Positions 1 to 6,570 of a stretch of DNA of 8,792 nucleotides are shown in pieces. The notes beneath the pieces are model-generated. The model was not told the DNA's origin and made no database searches. It saw nothing but the letters and a program-made list of their open reading frames with translations. Origin of the DNA: Ectopseudomonas composti. GTDB lineage: Bacteria; Pseudomonadota; Gammaproteobacteria; Pseudomonadales; Pseudomonadaceae. The position numbers and the translations under genes were made by a program. The first letter of the stretch is position 1. Each line of letters starts with the position of its first letter. The stretch covers positions 1-8,792 of the forward strand of contig CAMPIF010000155.1 in the NCBI GenBank assembly GCA_946886245.1. Reading direction: 5' to 3'.

Positions 1-798
1 CTGTACGCCGACCTGAAGCGCCCCTTCGTGGTGTGGAATGTGTTCGCCACGCCGGAGTTCTCCCTCGACCCCGAGCTGCATTGCTTCCCCATCGCCGGTT
101 GCGTCGCCTACCGCGGCTACTATCAGCAGGGCCGTGCACGCGGTTCTGCTGCGCTCCTGCGCCAGCAGGGGCTGGACACCCATATCGGCGGCGTCGAGGC
201 CTACTCCACCCTGGGCTGGTTCGACGACCCGCTGCTGAGCACCATGTTGCGCTGGAGCGACGAGCGCTTCATCGCGGTGATCTTCCATGAACTGGCGCAC
301 CAGCAGTACTACCTGCCGGGCGACACGGCCTTCAACGAATCCTTCGCCACCTTCGTCGAACGCGAGGGCCTGCGTCAGTGGCACGCGGCCCGTGGTGAAA
401 CGCCGCCAGCCAGCGACGAGCACCAGCACCAGCAATTCATCGAGCTGGTGCTGGCCAGCCGCGAGCGCCTGCGCCGGCTGTACGCCAGCGATCTCCCGGA
501 GCCAGACATGCGCGCCGCCAAGCAGGCCGAATTCGAGCGCCTGCGCCACGACTACCGTGCGCTGCGTCAACGCGAATGGGGTGGCCAGGGGCGTTATGAC
601 GCCTGGATCGAGAGCCCGCTGAACAACGCCAAGCTGCTGCCCTTCGGCCTCTACGATCAATGGGTGCCGGCTTTCGCTGCACTGTTCACGCGGGAGGGAG
701 GGGATTGGCGCGCGTTCCATGCCGCCGTGGCCGCGCTCGGTCGACTGCCGGAGGCGGATCGCCGGGCCGCGTTGCAAGGCCTGATGCAAAACCACTAG
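1..798 (+). CDS. Putative zinc aminopeptidase (PF10023-like), 5' end missing
   Basis: The frame is open from the first base, so the gene begins outside the window; 265 residues are present. The internal GTG at 28 is not preferred as a start because clearly coding sequence (LYADLKRPF) precedes it. Seen: a zinc-protease motif HELAH at fragment residues 96-100, followed by NESFA with Glu113 in the right place to be the third zinc ligand (gluzincin pattern HEXXH...NExxA). The flanking sequence IFHELAHQQYYLPGDTAFNE is typical of the bacterial 'putative aminopeptidase' family PF10023/COG4324. Family members are usually about 350 residues, so I infer that roughly the first 80-110 residues are missing, possibly including a lipoprotein or secretion signal. 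Substrate and cellular role are unknown; aminopeptidase activity is inferred from the family name only. No clear terminator follows the TAG stop, and the DUF1161 gene starts 63 nt downstream on the same strand, so co-transcription is possible. Confidence 0.85.
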   Translation: MYADLKRPFVVWNVFATPEFSLDPELHCFPIAGCVAYRGYYQQGRARGSAALLRQQGLDTHIGGVEAYSTLGWFDDPLLSTMLRWSDERFIAVIFHELAHQQYYLPGDTAFNESFATFVEREGLRQWHAARGETPPASDEHQHQQFIELVLASRERLRRLYASDLPEPDMRAAKQAEFERLRHDYRALRQREWGGQGRYDAWIESPLNNAKLLPFGLYDQWVPAFAALFTREGGDWRAFHAAVAALGRLPEADRRAALQGLMQNH

Positions 799-848
799 AA
801 CTGCGGGGCAAATTGCCAGTCCAACCTATTCAGGTTTCGCTCAACACC

Positions 849-853
849 GGAGG
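849..853 (+). promoter_or_regulatory. Ribosome binding site of the DUF1161 gene
   Basis: GGAGG lies 8 nt before the ATG at 862, a near-ideal Shine-Dalgarno match that fixes the start. I found no convincing promoter in the 63 nt between the aminopeptidase stop and this site. Confidence 0.8.
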
Positions 854-861
854 TACAAGCG

Positions 862-1092
862 ATGCAACGACTGATTCCCGCCCTGGCCCTGATGCTCGCT
901 GCTGGTGGCGCGCTGGCCGCGCCCAAGCCCTGCGAAGAACTCAAGCAGGAAATCGAAGTGAAGATTCAGGCCAACAACGTGCCCAGCTACACCCTGGAAA
1001 TCGTGCCCAACGACGAGGTTGAGGATCAGAGCATGGTCGTCGGCAGCTGCGACGGCGGCACCAGAAAGATCATCTATCAGCGCAACGGCTGA
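862..1092 (+). CDS. Small secreted DUF1161 family protein
   Basis: A 76-residue protein. Residues 1-19 form a classic Sec signal peptide: a short basic start (MQR), a hydrophobic Leu/Ala core and an ALA-A cleavage site. The mature part is about 57 residues with two cysteines, Cys24 and Cys63, which could form a disulfide in the periplasm. The motif CEELK near the mature N-terminus and the C-terminal VVGSCDGGTRKIIYQR are characteristic of the DUF1161 family (PF06649), small periplasmic proteins found in many proteobacteria with no assigned function. The start is supported by GGAGG at 849-853. The gene sits on the same strand as the upstream aminopeptidase and ends 41 nt before the stop of the convergent HAD gene, with a strong hairpin between. 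Family assignment comes from recognition of the sequence; no role is claimed. Confidence 0.88.
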   Translation: MQRLIPALALMLAAGGALAAPKPCEELKQEIEVKIQANNVPSYTLEIVPNDEVEDQSMVVGSCDGGTRKIIYQRNG

Positions 1093-1103
1093 TACGCCTC
1101 TCG

Positions 1104-1129
1104 CTGCAGGAGCGAGCGTGCTCCTGCAG
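1104..1129. terminator. Perfect 10-bp hairpin between convergent genes; terminator or REP-like
   Basis: CTGCAGGAGC (1104-1113), a 6-nt loop (GAGCGT) and GCTCCTGCAG (1120-1129) form a perfect stem, followed on the + strand by TCTTTC. It sits between the stop codons of two convergent genes (1092 and 1134), as expected for a shared terminator. The short T run makes it a mediocre intrinsic terminator. The GCAGGAGCGAGC core resembles the abundant short palindromic (REP-like) repeats of Pseudomonas genomes, so it may be one of those serving as a transcription boundary. Confidence 0.6.
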
Positions 1130-1133
1130 TCTT

Positions 1134-1781
1134 TCAGCAGCCGAACGCCCGGTGCATCTGCTCCAGCGTCTCGAAATGAAAGTCCGGCGCCTCGCCAAGC
1201 AACTCCTCACGACTACCGAAACCGTAACCGACCGCCACCGCCTGCAAACCGTTGCTGCGCGCGCCGATCAGATCGTGCTTGCGGTCGCCGATCATCAGCG
1301 CCGAACCAGGCGCCAGTCGTTCTGATTCCAGCAGATGCGCCAGCAGCTCCACCTTGTTGGTGCGAGTGCCATCCAGTTCGCTGCCGTAGATGCGTTTGAA
1401 ATGGCGGTCGAAGCCGAAGTGCCGGGCGATTTCCTCGGCGAACACCGTCGGTTTGCTGGTCGCGATATACAGCGTTCGCCCCTGCGCCACCAGCGCCTCG
1501 AGCAGAGTTTCCACGCCGTCGAACACACGGTTCTCATACAACCCGGTCACCCGGAAGCGCTCGCGGTAGTGGTTGACCGCCTGCCAGCCGGTGGCCTCAT
1601 CCAGCGCATAAGTGGCCATGAAACACTGCAGCAAGGGCGGCCCGATGAAATGCTCCAGCGCAGCCAGGTCCGGCTCATCGATGCCCAGCTTGGCCAGCGC
1701 GTACTGCACCGAACGGGTGATGCCCTCGCGCGGGTCGGTCAGGGTGCCGTCGAGGTCGAAGAGGATGGTGGAGTGATGCAT
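1134..1781 (-). CDS. HAD-family phosphatase, 5'-nucleotidase / Gph-like
   Basis: A 215-residue haloacid dehalogenase-superfamily hydrolase. Seen: motif I FDLDGT with nucleophile Asp9 and general acid/base Asp11; a helical cap domain at about residues 17-85; motif II in YIATSKP (Ser/Thr at 108-109); motif III Lys143 in RTNKVELL; motif IV MIGDRKHD with Asp166 and Asp170 for Mg binding. The TDPREGITRSVQYAL segment and overall length fit the HAD-IA group containing Gph phosphatases and the PA0065-type 5'-nucleotidases; I favour the latter because of the gene neighbourhood. The likely reaction is hydrolysis of a phosphomonoester such as a nucleoside monophosphate; substrate is not provable from sequence. 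The ATG at 1781 is chosen because motif I always lies near the N-terminus; the frame stays open upstream, but that part runs antisense to the membrane protein gene. RBS is weak (AGGCG). The gene lies 59 nt after the membrane protein and may share its transcript. Confidence 0.9.
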   Translation of the reverse strand: MHHSTILFDLDGTLTDPREGITRSVQYALAKLGIDEPDLAALEHFIGPPLLQCFMATYALDEATGWQAVNHYRERFRVTGLYENRVFDGVETLLEALVAQGRTLYIATSKPTVFAEEIARHFGFDRHFKRIYGSELDGTRTNKVELLAHLLESERLAPGSALMIGDRKHDLIGARSNGLQAVAVGYGFGSREELLGEAPDFHFETLEQMHRAFGC

Positions 1782-1840
1782 GGCGAGCGCCTGTTCGCAA
1801 TCGAAACGGTCGCGAAGGATACCCGCCTTTGCTCGCTCGT

Positions 1841-2812
1841 TCACGCCTGAGCGTCTCGCGCGCGGTAACCCCAACGCAGCCCGAGACGGCTGAATGGCCA
1901 GAGCAGCGCCAGTTGCAGCAGACCGAAGCCCACCATCAGGGCGATTTCGCCGGCACCGCCGAACAGCACCAGCGCCACCAGGACAATCGCGCCGAGCAGC
2001 GCACTGCCCATCCACAACGCCAGGGTGATCAACACCGCCAACGCCAGGCGGCCGCCTCGGAAACCGCGCACCTGCTCCGGCAGCACCGAGCGCGCGGCGA
2101 AGAATGCCACCAGCAAGAACAATGCTCCCTGCACCAGGTTGACCGGCACCTCCCAGCCCGCCAGCGTGTAGTCGTAGCTCATCCAACGCCACAATTGCGT
2201 GGCCAGACCCGCCAGTTGCAGGTACGCCACCGCCATGGCCAGGGCGAAACACCAGGCCAGCCTCACAGCCGAAACCTGCACATCACCGCCGACCGCCTCG
2301 GCCTTGTAACGGAACATATGCAGCAGCAGCCAGAGCAGCAGCAACACCTTCAGGCAGAAGCCCAGCAAACCGAACAACCACATGCCCAGCGCCATCGGCC
2401 ATTGTCCCAGACCGTAGAAGTCCACCTGATCGTAGATCCACATGTAGAGGAAACCGGACAAGTAACCGAGCGCCCAGGCCAGCAACAGATAGATCAGGCC
2501 ATAGCTGCCCAGTAACGCGGCAGGCTGACGATAGCTTGCCAGGTCGTGACGCTCCAGATAGGCCTGTGCCAACCAGTAGGTACCCAGCCCGGCCATCAGC
2601 AGATGGGTGATCCAGTACATCACCGCATACAGCAACCAGGCGCTGGAGCCGCTCACGCCATCGTTCATCAAGCCGCCGATCAGTGAAACCAGGATACCCA
2701 TCAGGCTCGCCGCCAGCATCACGCCAGCCAGCTGCATGGGCAGCGCCGGTAGCTGGCGCAAGGCCGGGCCCGATGCAACTTGTGTGGGTTCGAATGGGTT
2801 TGGCTGAGTCAT
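1841..2812 (-). CDS. Polytopic inner-membrane protein of unknown function
   Basis: A 323-residue protein that I do not recognise. About 8 hydrophobic segments are visible, near residues 26-48, 58-83, 98-125, 138-166, 182-205, 223-243, 254-284 and 288-308. A 25-residue Pro/Gln-rich polar N-terminus precedes them, and a short basic tail (RLGLRWGYRARDAQA) follows, suggesting a cytoplasmic C-terminus by the positive-inside rule. There are many Trp and Tyr residues at the segment ends and no signature of a known transporter, kinase or protease. The start at 2812 is preferred over the upstream ATG at 2863 because AAGGA lies 6 nt before it and the extra residues (VILAPRAGHRSRQGSP) are polar and do not look like a normal membrane-protein start. 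It may be the first gene of a two-gene unit with the HAD phosphatase. Transport or lipid-related roles are possible but unsupported. Confidence 0.8.
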   Translation of the reverse strand: MTQPNPFEPTQVASGPALRQLPALPMQLAGVMLAASLMGILVSLIGGLMNDGVSGSSAWLLYAVMYWITHLLMAGLGTYWLAQAYLERHDLASYRQPAALLGSYGLIYLLLAWALGYLSGFLYMWIYDQVDFYGLGQWPMALGMWLFGLLGFCLKVLLLLWLLLHMFRYKAEAVGGDVQVSAVRLAWCFALAMAVAYLQLAGLATQLWRWMSYDYTLAGWEVPVNLVQGALFLLVAFFAARSVLPEQVRGFRGGRLALAVLITLALWMGSALLGAIVLVALVLFGGAGEIALMVGFGLLQLALLWPFSRLGLRWGYRARDAQA

Positions 2813-2921
2813 GGGCGATCCTTGTCTTGAACGATGTCCTGCACGAGGCGCGAGGATAACCATGGCTTGAGCTGGTTAGAAGCCACTCAGCCCGATATCC
2901 GACATATCCAGCAGATGGAAA

Positions 2922-2938
2922 GCGCTTCGTCAAAGCGC
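2922..2938 (-). terminator. Possible weak terminator after the GNAT gene
   Basis: GCGCTT (2922-2927), loop CGTCA and AAGCGC (2933-2938) form a 6-bp hairpin. Read on the minus strand it is followed by only TTT, so it would be a weak intrinsic terminator. It lies about 70 nt past the GNAT stop, in the 197-bp gap before the membrane protein gene. The same stretch contains TTGACG on the minus strand (2933-2928), a 5/6 match to a sigma-70 -35 box, but no good -10 follows at the right distance. The rest of the gap (2813-3009) shows nothing I can name. Confidence 0.25.
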
Positions 2939-3009
2939 GAAAGTGGTTTGAGAAAATCCCCATGATCCTGTGGATTGGCGCCTCAGGAGGCAGCACGGGA
3001 GCAGAAACC

Positions 3010-3525
3010 TCAGGCTCGTGAGGATTCTCGGTCCAGACTACGAAACATCACGTGGCAGTCCACCAGGCCATGCTGGGCGTGGCGGTAGGCCCTGGGCAGG
3101 GTGCCGACGACCTCGAAGCCGTGCTTCTGCCAGAGCGCCACGGCGACGGTGTTGGTCGCCACCACGCTGTTGAACTGCATGGCGCTGAAACCCAACTCGC
3201 GCGCCACCTCCAGCGAATGGACGCAGAGCCGGCTGGCGATGCCTCGGCCACGCGCAGCAGGGGCGGTCATGTAACCGCAGTTACACACATGGTCGCCCGG
3301 CCCGGCGGCGTTGGCCTTGATGTAGTAGGTGCCGAGAATCTGCCCGTCCAGTTCGGCAACGAAGGTGGCGCGCGGCAGTTCCACCCAGAGTTTCCAGGCG
3401 CTGTCGCGGTCCATGTGCGGGTCGAACGCGTAGGTTTCCTGCGCCTGCACCACGCTTTCGATGATCGGCCAGACCTGATCGAAATCAGCCACATCAATGG
3501 GGCGGATATTCAGTTCACCACTCAT
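3010..3525 (-). CDS. GNAT-family N-acetyltransferase
   Basis: A 171-residue single-domain GNAT acetyltransferase, the usual length for the family. Seen: N-terminal strand NIRPIDVADFDQVWPI; beta4 region DHVCNCGYMTAPAARG; the acetyl-CoA pyrophosphate-binding loop RGRGIA at residues 92-97 (R/Q-x-x-G-x-G/A); and the C-terminal motif B region NTVAVALWQKHGFEVVGTLP at 125-144, typical of this fold. Proteins of this subtype are often annotated as phosphinothricin or amino-acid acetyltransferases by weak homology; the true acceptor cannot be read from sequence. The ATG at 3525 overlaps the stop of the upstream carbonic anhydrase gene in a 4-nt ATGA, with AAGG about 10 nt before it inside the carbonic anhydrase coding sequence, indicating translational coupling and a shared transcript. 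Three Cys/His-rich positions (Cys81, Cys83, His79) precede the CoA loop, which is mildly unusual. Confidence 0.9.
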   Translation of the reverse strand: MSGELNIRPIDVADFDQVWPIIESVVQAQETYAFDPHMDRDSAWKLWVELPRATFVAELDGQILGTYYIKANAAGPGDHVCNCGYMTAPAARGRGIASRLCVHSLEVARELGFSAMQFNSVVATNTVAVALWQKHGFEVVGTLPRAYRHAQHGLVDCHVMFRSLDRESSRA

Positions 3526-4064
3526 TGGTCATAGCCTTCAGCCAGGTGCAGATCCTTGAGCTTCACGTAGTTGCCGGCCGTGTAGCTGAAGAAGTTGCGC
3601 TCCTTGTCGGTCAGCGGGCGCGCCTGTTTCACCGGGCTACCGACGTACAGGTAGCCGCTTTCCAGGCGCTTGCCAGGCGGCACCAGCGAGCCGGCACCGA
3701 TGATCACCTCGTCCTCGACCACCGCGCCGTCCATGACGATGCTGCCCATGCCGACCAGAATGCGGTTGCCCAGGGTGCAGCCATGCAGAGTGACCTTGTG
3801 CCCGACCGTCACCTCGTCACCGATGATCAACGGGTAGCCATCCGGGTTGAACGGCCCGGCGTGGGTGATGTGCAGCACGCTGCCGTCCTGCACGCTGGTG
3901 CGCGCACCGAGGCGGATGCGGTGCATGTCACCGCGGATCACGGTCATTGGCCAGACCGAGCTGTCCTCGCCCAGTTCGACATCGCCAATGACCACGGCAG
4001 AAGCGTCGACGAAGACGCGCGCACCGAGTTGTGGAGCGTGCTGCTGGTATTTGCGAATCGCCAC
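3522..4064 (-). CDS. Gamma-class carbonic anhydrase-like hexapeptide protein (YrdA/PA0066-like)
   Basis: A 180-residue left-handed beta-helix protein. Seen: repeating hexapeptide pattern (VIGDVELGEDSSVWP, RLGARTSVQDGSVLH, IIGDEVTVGHKVTLHGC, ILVGMGSIVMDGAVV, IIGAGSLV) at residues 25-128, then a C-terminal helix. The three zinc-ligand histidines of the gamma-carbonic anhydrase fold are present at His65, His89 and His94, as are the conserved RGD (44-46) and QDG (59-61). It resembles E. coli YrdA and the P. aeruginosa PA0066 group; many members bind zinc or iron, but CO2 hydration is not shown for all, and acyl-transfer-like roles have been suggested for relatives. The start is GTG at 4064: AGGAG lies 8 nt upstream and MAIRKYQQ is a typical N-terminus. 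A much longer open frame continues upstream but is antisense to prlC and not coding. It shares an ATGA overlap with the GNAT gene downstream and is divergent from prlC. Confidence 0.92.
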   Translation of the reverse strand: MAIRKYQQHAPQLGARVFVDASAVVIGDVELGEDSSVWPMTVIRGDMHRIRLGARTSVQDGSVLHITHAGPFNPDGYPLIIGDEVTVGHKVTLHGCTLGNRILVGMGSIVMDGAVVEDEVIIGAGSLVPPGKRLESGYLYVGSPVKQARPLTDKERNFFSYTAGNYVKLKDLHLAEGYDQ

Positions 4065-4069
4065 GATAG

Positions 4070-4075
4070 AAGCTC
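4070..4075 (-). promoter_or_regulatory. Ribosome binding site that fixes the GTG start of the carbonic anhydrase gene
   Basis: On the minus strand AGGAGC is followed by a short spacer (TTCTATC) and GTG at 4064. No ATG in frame is placed as well, so this site decides in favour of the GTG start. Confidence 0.7.
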
Positions 4076-4091
4076 CTGAGCTGCGGGAAAG

Positions 4092-4120
4092 CTTGATTCT
4101 AATTAAGATGGCCCCCATGT
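4092..4120 (+). promoter_or_regulatory. Sigma-32 (heat-shock) promoter candidate for prlC-yheV
   Basis: CTTGATT (4092-4098), a 14-nt spacer, then CCCCATGT (4113-4120). This matches the enterobacterial sigma-32 consensus (CTTGAAA, about 11-16 nt, CCCCATnT) at 5 of 7 positions in the -35 and at all defined positions in the -10. Transcription would start near 4127, leaving a leader of about 65 nt before the GTG at 4194. The E. coli/Salmonella homologue of prlC (opdA) is known to be in a heat-shock-regulated operon, which supports the call. Confidence 0.65.
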
Positions 4121-4123
4121 CGG
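4096..4123 (-). promoter_or_regulatory. Possible sigma-70 promoter of the carbonic anhydrase-GNAT operon
   Basis: On the minus strand CCGACA (4123-4118; 4/6 to TTGACA) is followed after 16 nt by TAGAAT (4101-4096; 5/6 to TATAAT). A start near 4089 gives a leader of about 25 nt before the GTG at 4064. It overlaps the opposing sigma-32 promoter almost completely, so the two polymerase forms could not bind together. The -35 is weak. Confidence 0.4.
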
Positions 4124-4193
4124 TTGCTATCGCGCCAGAATTATTGCCGCTCTGCGCCGCAACCCCACATTCCTTCGCCACAGGTGCCTCGTC

Positions 4194-6242
4194 GTGACCG
4201 CGAACAATCCCCTGCTGCAAGACTTCGACCTGCCGCCCTATTCGCAGATCAAACCGGAACACGTCGAACCTGCCGTCGACCAGATCCTGGCGGACAGTCG
4301 CGCCGCCATCGCCAAGCTGCTCGAACAGCAGCAGGCCAACCCGAGCTGGGACGGCCTGGTGCTGGCGCTGGACGAGCTGGGCGCGCGCCTGGGCCGCGCC
4401 TGGAGCCCGGTGAGCCACCTCAACGCGGTATGCAACAGCGCCGAACTGCGCGCGGCCTACGAGGCCTGCCTGCCCAAGCTGTCGGAATACTGGACCGAAA
4501 TGGGCCAGAACAAGCCGCTGTTCGAGGCTTATGACGCGCTGGCCAAGAGCCCGGCCGCCGCCAGCTTCGATGTGGCGCAGAAGACCATCCTCGAGCACGC
4601 CCTGCGTGATTTCCGCCTGTCCGGTATCGACCTGCCGGTCGAGCAGCAGAAGCGCTACGGCGAGATCCAGATGCGCCTGTCCGAGCTGACCAGCAAGTTC
4701 TCCAACCAGTTGCTCGACGCCACCCAGGCCTGGACCAAGCAGGTTACCGACGAAGCCGTGCTGAACGGCCTGACCGATTCGGCCAAGGCGCAGATGAAAC
4801 AGGCCGCAGAGGCCAAGGGCCTGGACGGCTGGCTGATCACCCTGGAGTTCCCCAGCTACTACGCGGTAATGACCTATGCCGACGACCGCGCCCTGCGCGA
4901 AGAGGTGTACGCCGCCTACTGCACCCGCGCCTCCGACCAGGGGCCAAACGCCGGGCAGAACGACAACGGCCCGCTGATGAGTGAGATTCTCGACCTGCGC
5001 CAGGAGCTGGCGCGCCTGCTCGGTTTCGCCCATTACAGCGAACTGAGCCTGGCCAGCAAGATGGCCGACAGCACCGACCAGGTGCTGAGCTTCCTGCGCG
5101 ACCTGGCGGTGCGCAGCAAGCCCTTCGCCGAGCAGGACCTGACCGAACTCAAGGCCTTCGCCGCCGAGCAGGGCCTGGGTGACCTGCAGAGCTGGGACGT
5201 CGGCTACTACAGCGAGCGCCTGCGCCAGCAGCGCTACAGCATCTCCCAGGAGGAAGTGCGCGCCTGGTTCCCGGTGGACAAGGTGCTCACCGGCCTGTTC
5301 GCCATCGTGCAGAAGCTCTACGGCATCGAGATTCGCGAGCTGAAAGACTTCGACACCTGGCACCCGGACGTACGCCTGTTCGAGATTCAGGAGAACGGCC
5401 AGCATGTCGGGCGTTTCTTCTTCGACCTCTACGCCCGCGCCAACAAGCGTGGCGGTGCCTGGATGGACGGCGCCCGCGACAAGCGCCGCGACGCCCACGG
5501 CAAGCTGATCGCCCCGGTAGCCAACCTGGTGTGCAACTTCACCCCGCCGGTCGGCGGCAAGCCGGCGCTGCTGACCCATGACGAGGTCACCACGCTGTTC
5601 CACGAATTCGGCCACGGCCTGCACCACCTGCTGACCCGCGTCGAGCACGCCGGCGCCTCGGGCATCAACGGCGTGGCCTGGGATGCGGTCGAGCTGCCCA
5701 GCCAGTTCATGGAGAACTGGTGCTGGGAGCCGGAAGGCCTGGCGCTGATCTCCGGCCATTACCAGACCGGCGAGGCGCTGCCGCAAGCCATGCTGGACAA
5801 GATGCTGGCGGCGAAGAACTTCCAGTCCGGGCTGATGATGGTGCGCCAGCTGGAGTTTTCGCTGTTCGACTTCGAACTGCACGCCACTCACGGCGACGGC
5901 CGTAGCGTGCTGGACGTGATCGAGGCGGTCCGCAGCGAGGTCTCGGTGTTGCGTCCGCCAGCTTACAACCGCTTCGCCAACGGCTTCGCGCATATCTTCG
6001 CCGGCGGCTATGCGGCCGGTTACTACAGCTACAAATGGGCCGAAGTGCTCAGCGCCGATGCCTTCTCCAAGTTCGAGGAAGAAGGCGTGTTCAACGCCGA
6101 TACCGGCCGCGCCTTCCGCGAGGCGATCCTGGCCCGTGGCGGTTCGCAGGCGCCGATGGTGCTGTTCGTCGATTTCCGTGGCCGTGAGCCGAGCATCGAC
6201 GCCCTGCTGCGCCACCTCGGCCTGAGCCAGGAGGCGGCATGA
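4194..6242 (+). CDS. prlC: Oligopeptidase A (M3 family zinc metallopeptidase)
   Basis: A 682-residue cytoplasmic oligopeptidase, the normal length for PrlC/OpdA. It cleaves short peptides, including signal peptide remnants, and contributes to peptide recycling. Seen: helical N-terminal region from about residue 1 to 450 with the family opening (NNPLLQDFDLPPYSQIKPEH), the M3 zinc motif HEFGH at 470-474 in TLFHEFGHGLHHLLT, the third ligand Glu500 in WDAVELPSQFMENW, and the C-terminal substrate-binding loop HIFAGGYAAGYYSYKWAEVL that closes the active site in M3 enzymes. The start is GTG at 4194 with AGGTG 7 nt upstream (4182-4186); the N-terminus then matches the family with nothing missing. No signal peptide. 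The stop overlaps the start of the zinc ribbon gene in ATGA, so the two are a translationally coupled pair. A sigma-32 promoter candidate lies 74 nt upstream, implying heat-shock induction. Confidence 0.97.
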   Translation: MTANNPLLQDFDLPPYSQIKPEHVEPAVDQILADSRAAIAKLLEQQQANPSWDGLVLALDELGARLGRAWSPVSHLNAVCNSAELRAAYEACLPKLSEYWTEMGQNKPLFEAYDALAKSPAAASFDVAQKTILEHALRDFRLSGIDLPVEQQKRYGEIQMRLSELTSKFSNQLLDATQAWTKQVTDEAVLNGLTDSAKAQMKQAAEAKGLDGWLITLEFPSYYAVMTYADDRALREEVYAAYCTRASDQGPNAGQNDNGPLMSEILDLRQELARLLGFAHYSELSLASKMADSTDQVLSFLRDLAVRSKPFAEQDLTELKAFAAEQGLGDLQSWDVGYYSERLRQQRYSISQEEVRAWFPVDKVLTGLFAIVQKLYGIEIRELKDFDTWHPDVRLFEIQENGQHVGRFFFDLYARANKRGGAWMDGARDKRRDAHGKLIAPVANLVCNFTPPVGGKPALLTHDEVTTLFHEFGHGLHHLLTRVEHAGASGINGVAWDAVELPSQFMENWCWEPEGLALISGHYQTGEALPQAMLDKMLAAKNFQSGLMMVRQLEFSLFDFELHATHGDGRSVLDVIEAVRSEVSVLRPPAYNRFANGFAHIFAGGYAAGYYSYKWAEVLSADAFSKFEEEGVFNADTGRAFREAILARGGSQAPMVLFVDFRGREPSIDALLRHLGLSQEAA

Positions 6243-6526
6243 GCGACACACCGGTAAATGCCACCCCGAAACGCTTCATCGCCGGCGCCGTGTGCCCGGC
6301 GTGCAGCGAAACCGACAGCATCAAGATGTGGAACGTCGACGGCGTGCCGCACCGCGAATGCGTCAAGTGCGGCTATGCCGACACCCTCGACGCACGCGGT
6401 AATTCGGTGCCCAAGGAAATCCCCACGCGGGTCAACGTCAGCGGCCTGAAGCCCAAGGCGGCCGACCCCAATGTGCAGGCCGTGCAGTTCTTCCCCAATC
6501 CCAAGCTGAAAAAGCCGAAGGAATAG
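6239..6526 (+). CDS. yheV: YheV-family putative zinc ribbon protein
   Basis: A 95-residue protein with the hallmark N-terminus of the YheV/DUF2387 family (KRFIAGAVCPACSETDSIKMW...ECVKCGYAD). Four cysteines arranged as CPAC (Cys19, Cys22) and CVKC (Cys41, Cys44) form a predicted zinc ribbon. After it comes a Pro/Lys-rich tail (residues 50-95) that is longer than in E. coli YheV (about 66 residues) and ends in a basic stretch, NPKLKKPKE. The molecular function is unknown; zinc ribbons of this size often bind nucleic acid or protein partners, but nothing here decides. The ATG at 6239 lies inside the prlC stop (ATGA), so translation is coupled to prlC. A ribosome binding site GGAGG inside the end of prlC (AGGAGGCGGC) sits 4-6 nt before the ATG, supporting efficient reinitiation. 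In E. coli yheV lies elsewhere, beside kefB; in Pseudomonas it follows prlC. Confidence 0.88.
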   Translation: MSDTPVNATPKRFIAGAVCPACSETDSIKMWNVDGVPHRECVKCGYADTLDARGNSVPKEIPTRVNVSGLKPKAADPNVQAVQFFPNPKLKKPKE

Positions 6527-6533
6527 CGCGTAG

Positions 6534-6550
6534 CCCGGATGCAATCCGGG
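6534..6550. repeat. Short REP-like palindrome after yheV
   Basis: CCCGGAT (6534-6540), loop GCA, ATCCGGG (6544-6550), beginning 8 nt after the yheV stop. The sequence GTAGCCCGGATGCAATCCGG is of a type repeated many times between genes in Pseudomonas and related genomes. It may help end the prlC-yheV transcript or stabilise its 3' end, but no T run follows. Confidence 0.6.
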
Positions 6551-6570
6551 GACGGCATGCCGCACATTGC

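Noticed and set aside
1782..2252. N-terminal extension of the HAD phosphatase over the membrane protein gene
   Set aside because: HAD motif I must be near the N-terminus, and the extension overlaps a better-supported membrane protein gene on the same strand in another frame.
1829..2515. 228-codon plus-strand frame rich in Gln and His
   Set aside because: Antisense shadow of the membrane protein gene: Leu codons read in reverse give Gln.
2888..2914. Repeated GATATCC/ACATATCC units upstream of the membrane protein gene
   Set aside because: Only two imperfect short copies; not distinguishable from chance.
2283..2996. 237-codon minus-strand frame overlapping the membrane protein gene
   Set aside because: The overlapping frame at 1841-2812 has regular membrane helices and a good RBS; this one has no pattern of its own.
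4065..6251. Very long minus-strand open frame opposite prlC, continuous with the carbonic anhydrase gene (909 codons in total)
   Set aside because: It is the antisense shadow of a GC-rich coding gene; its translation is low-complexity (Val/Gln/Leu/Gly-rich) with no domain, and a good GTG start with RBS at 4064 explains the real gene.
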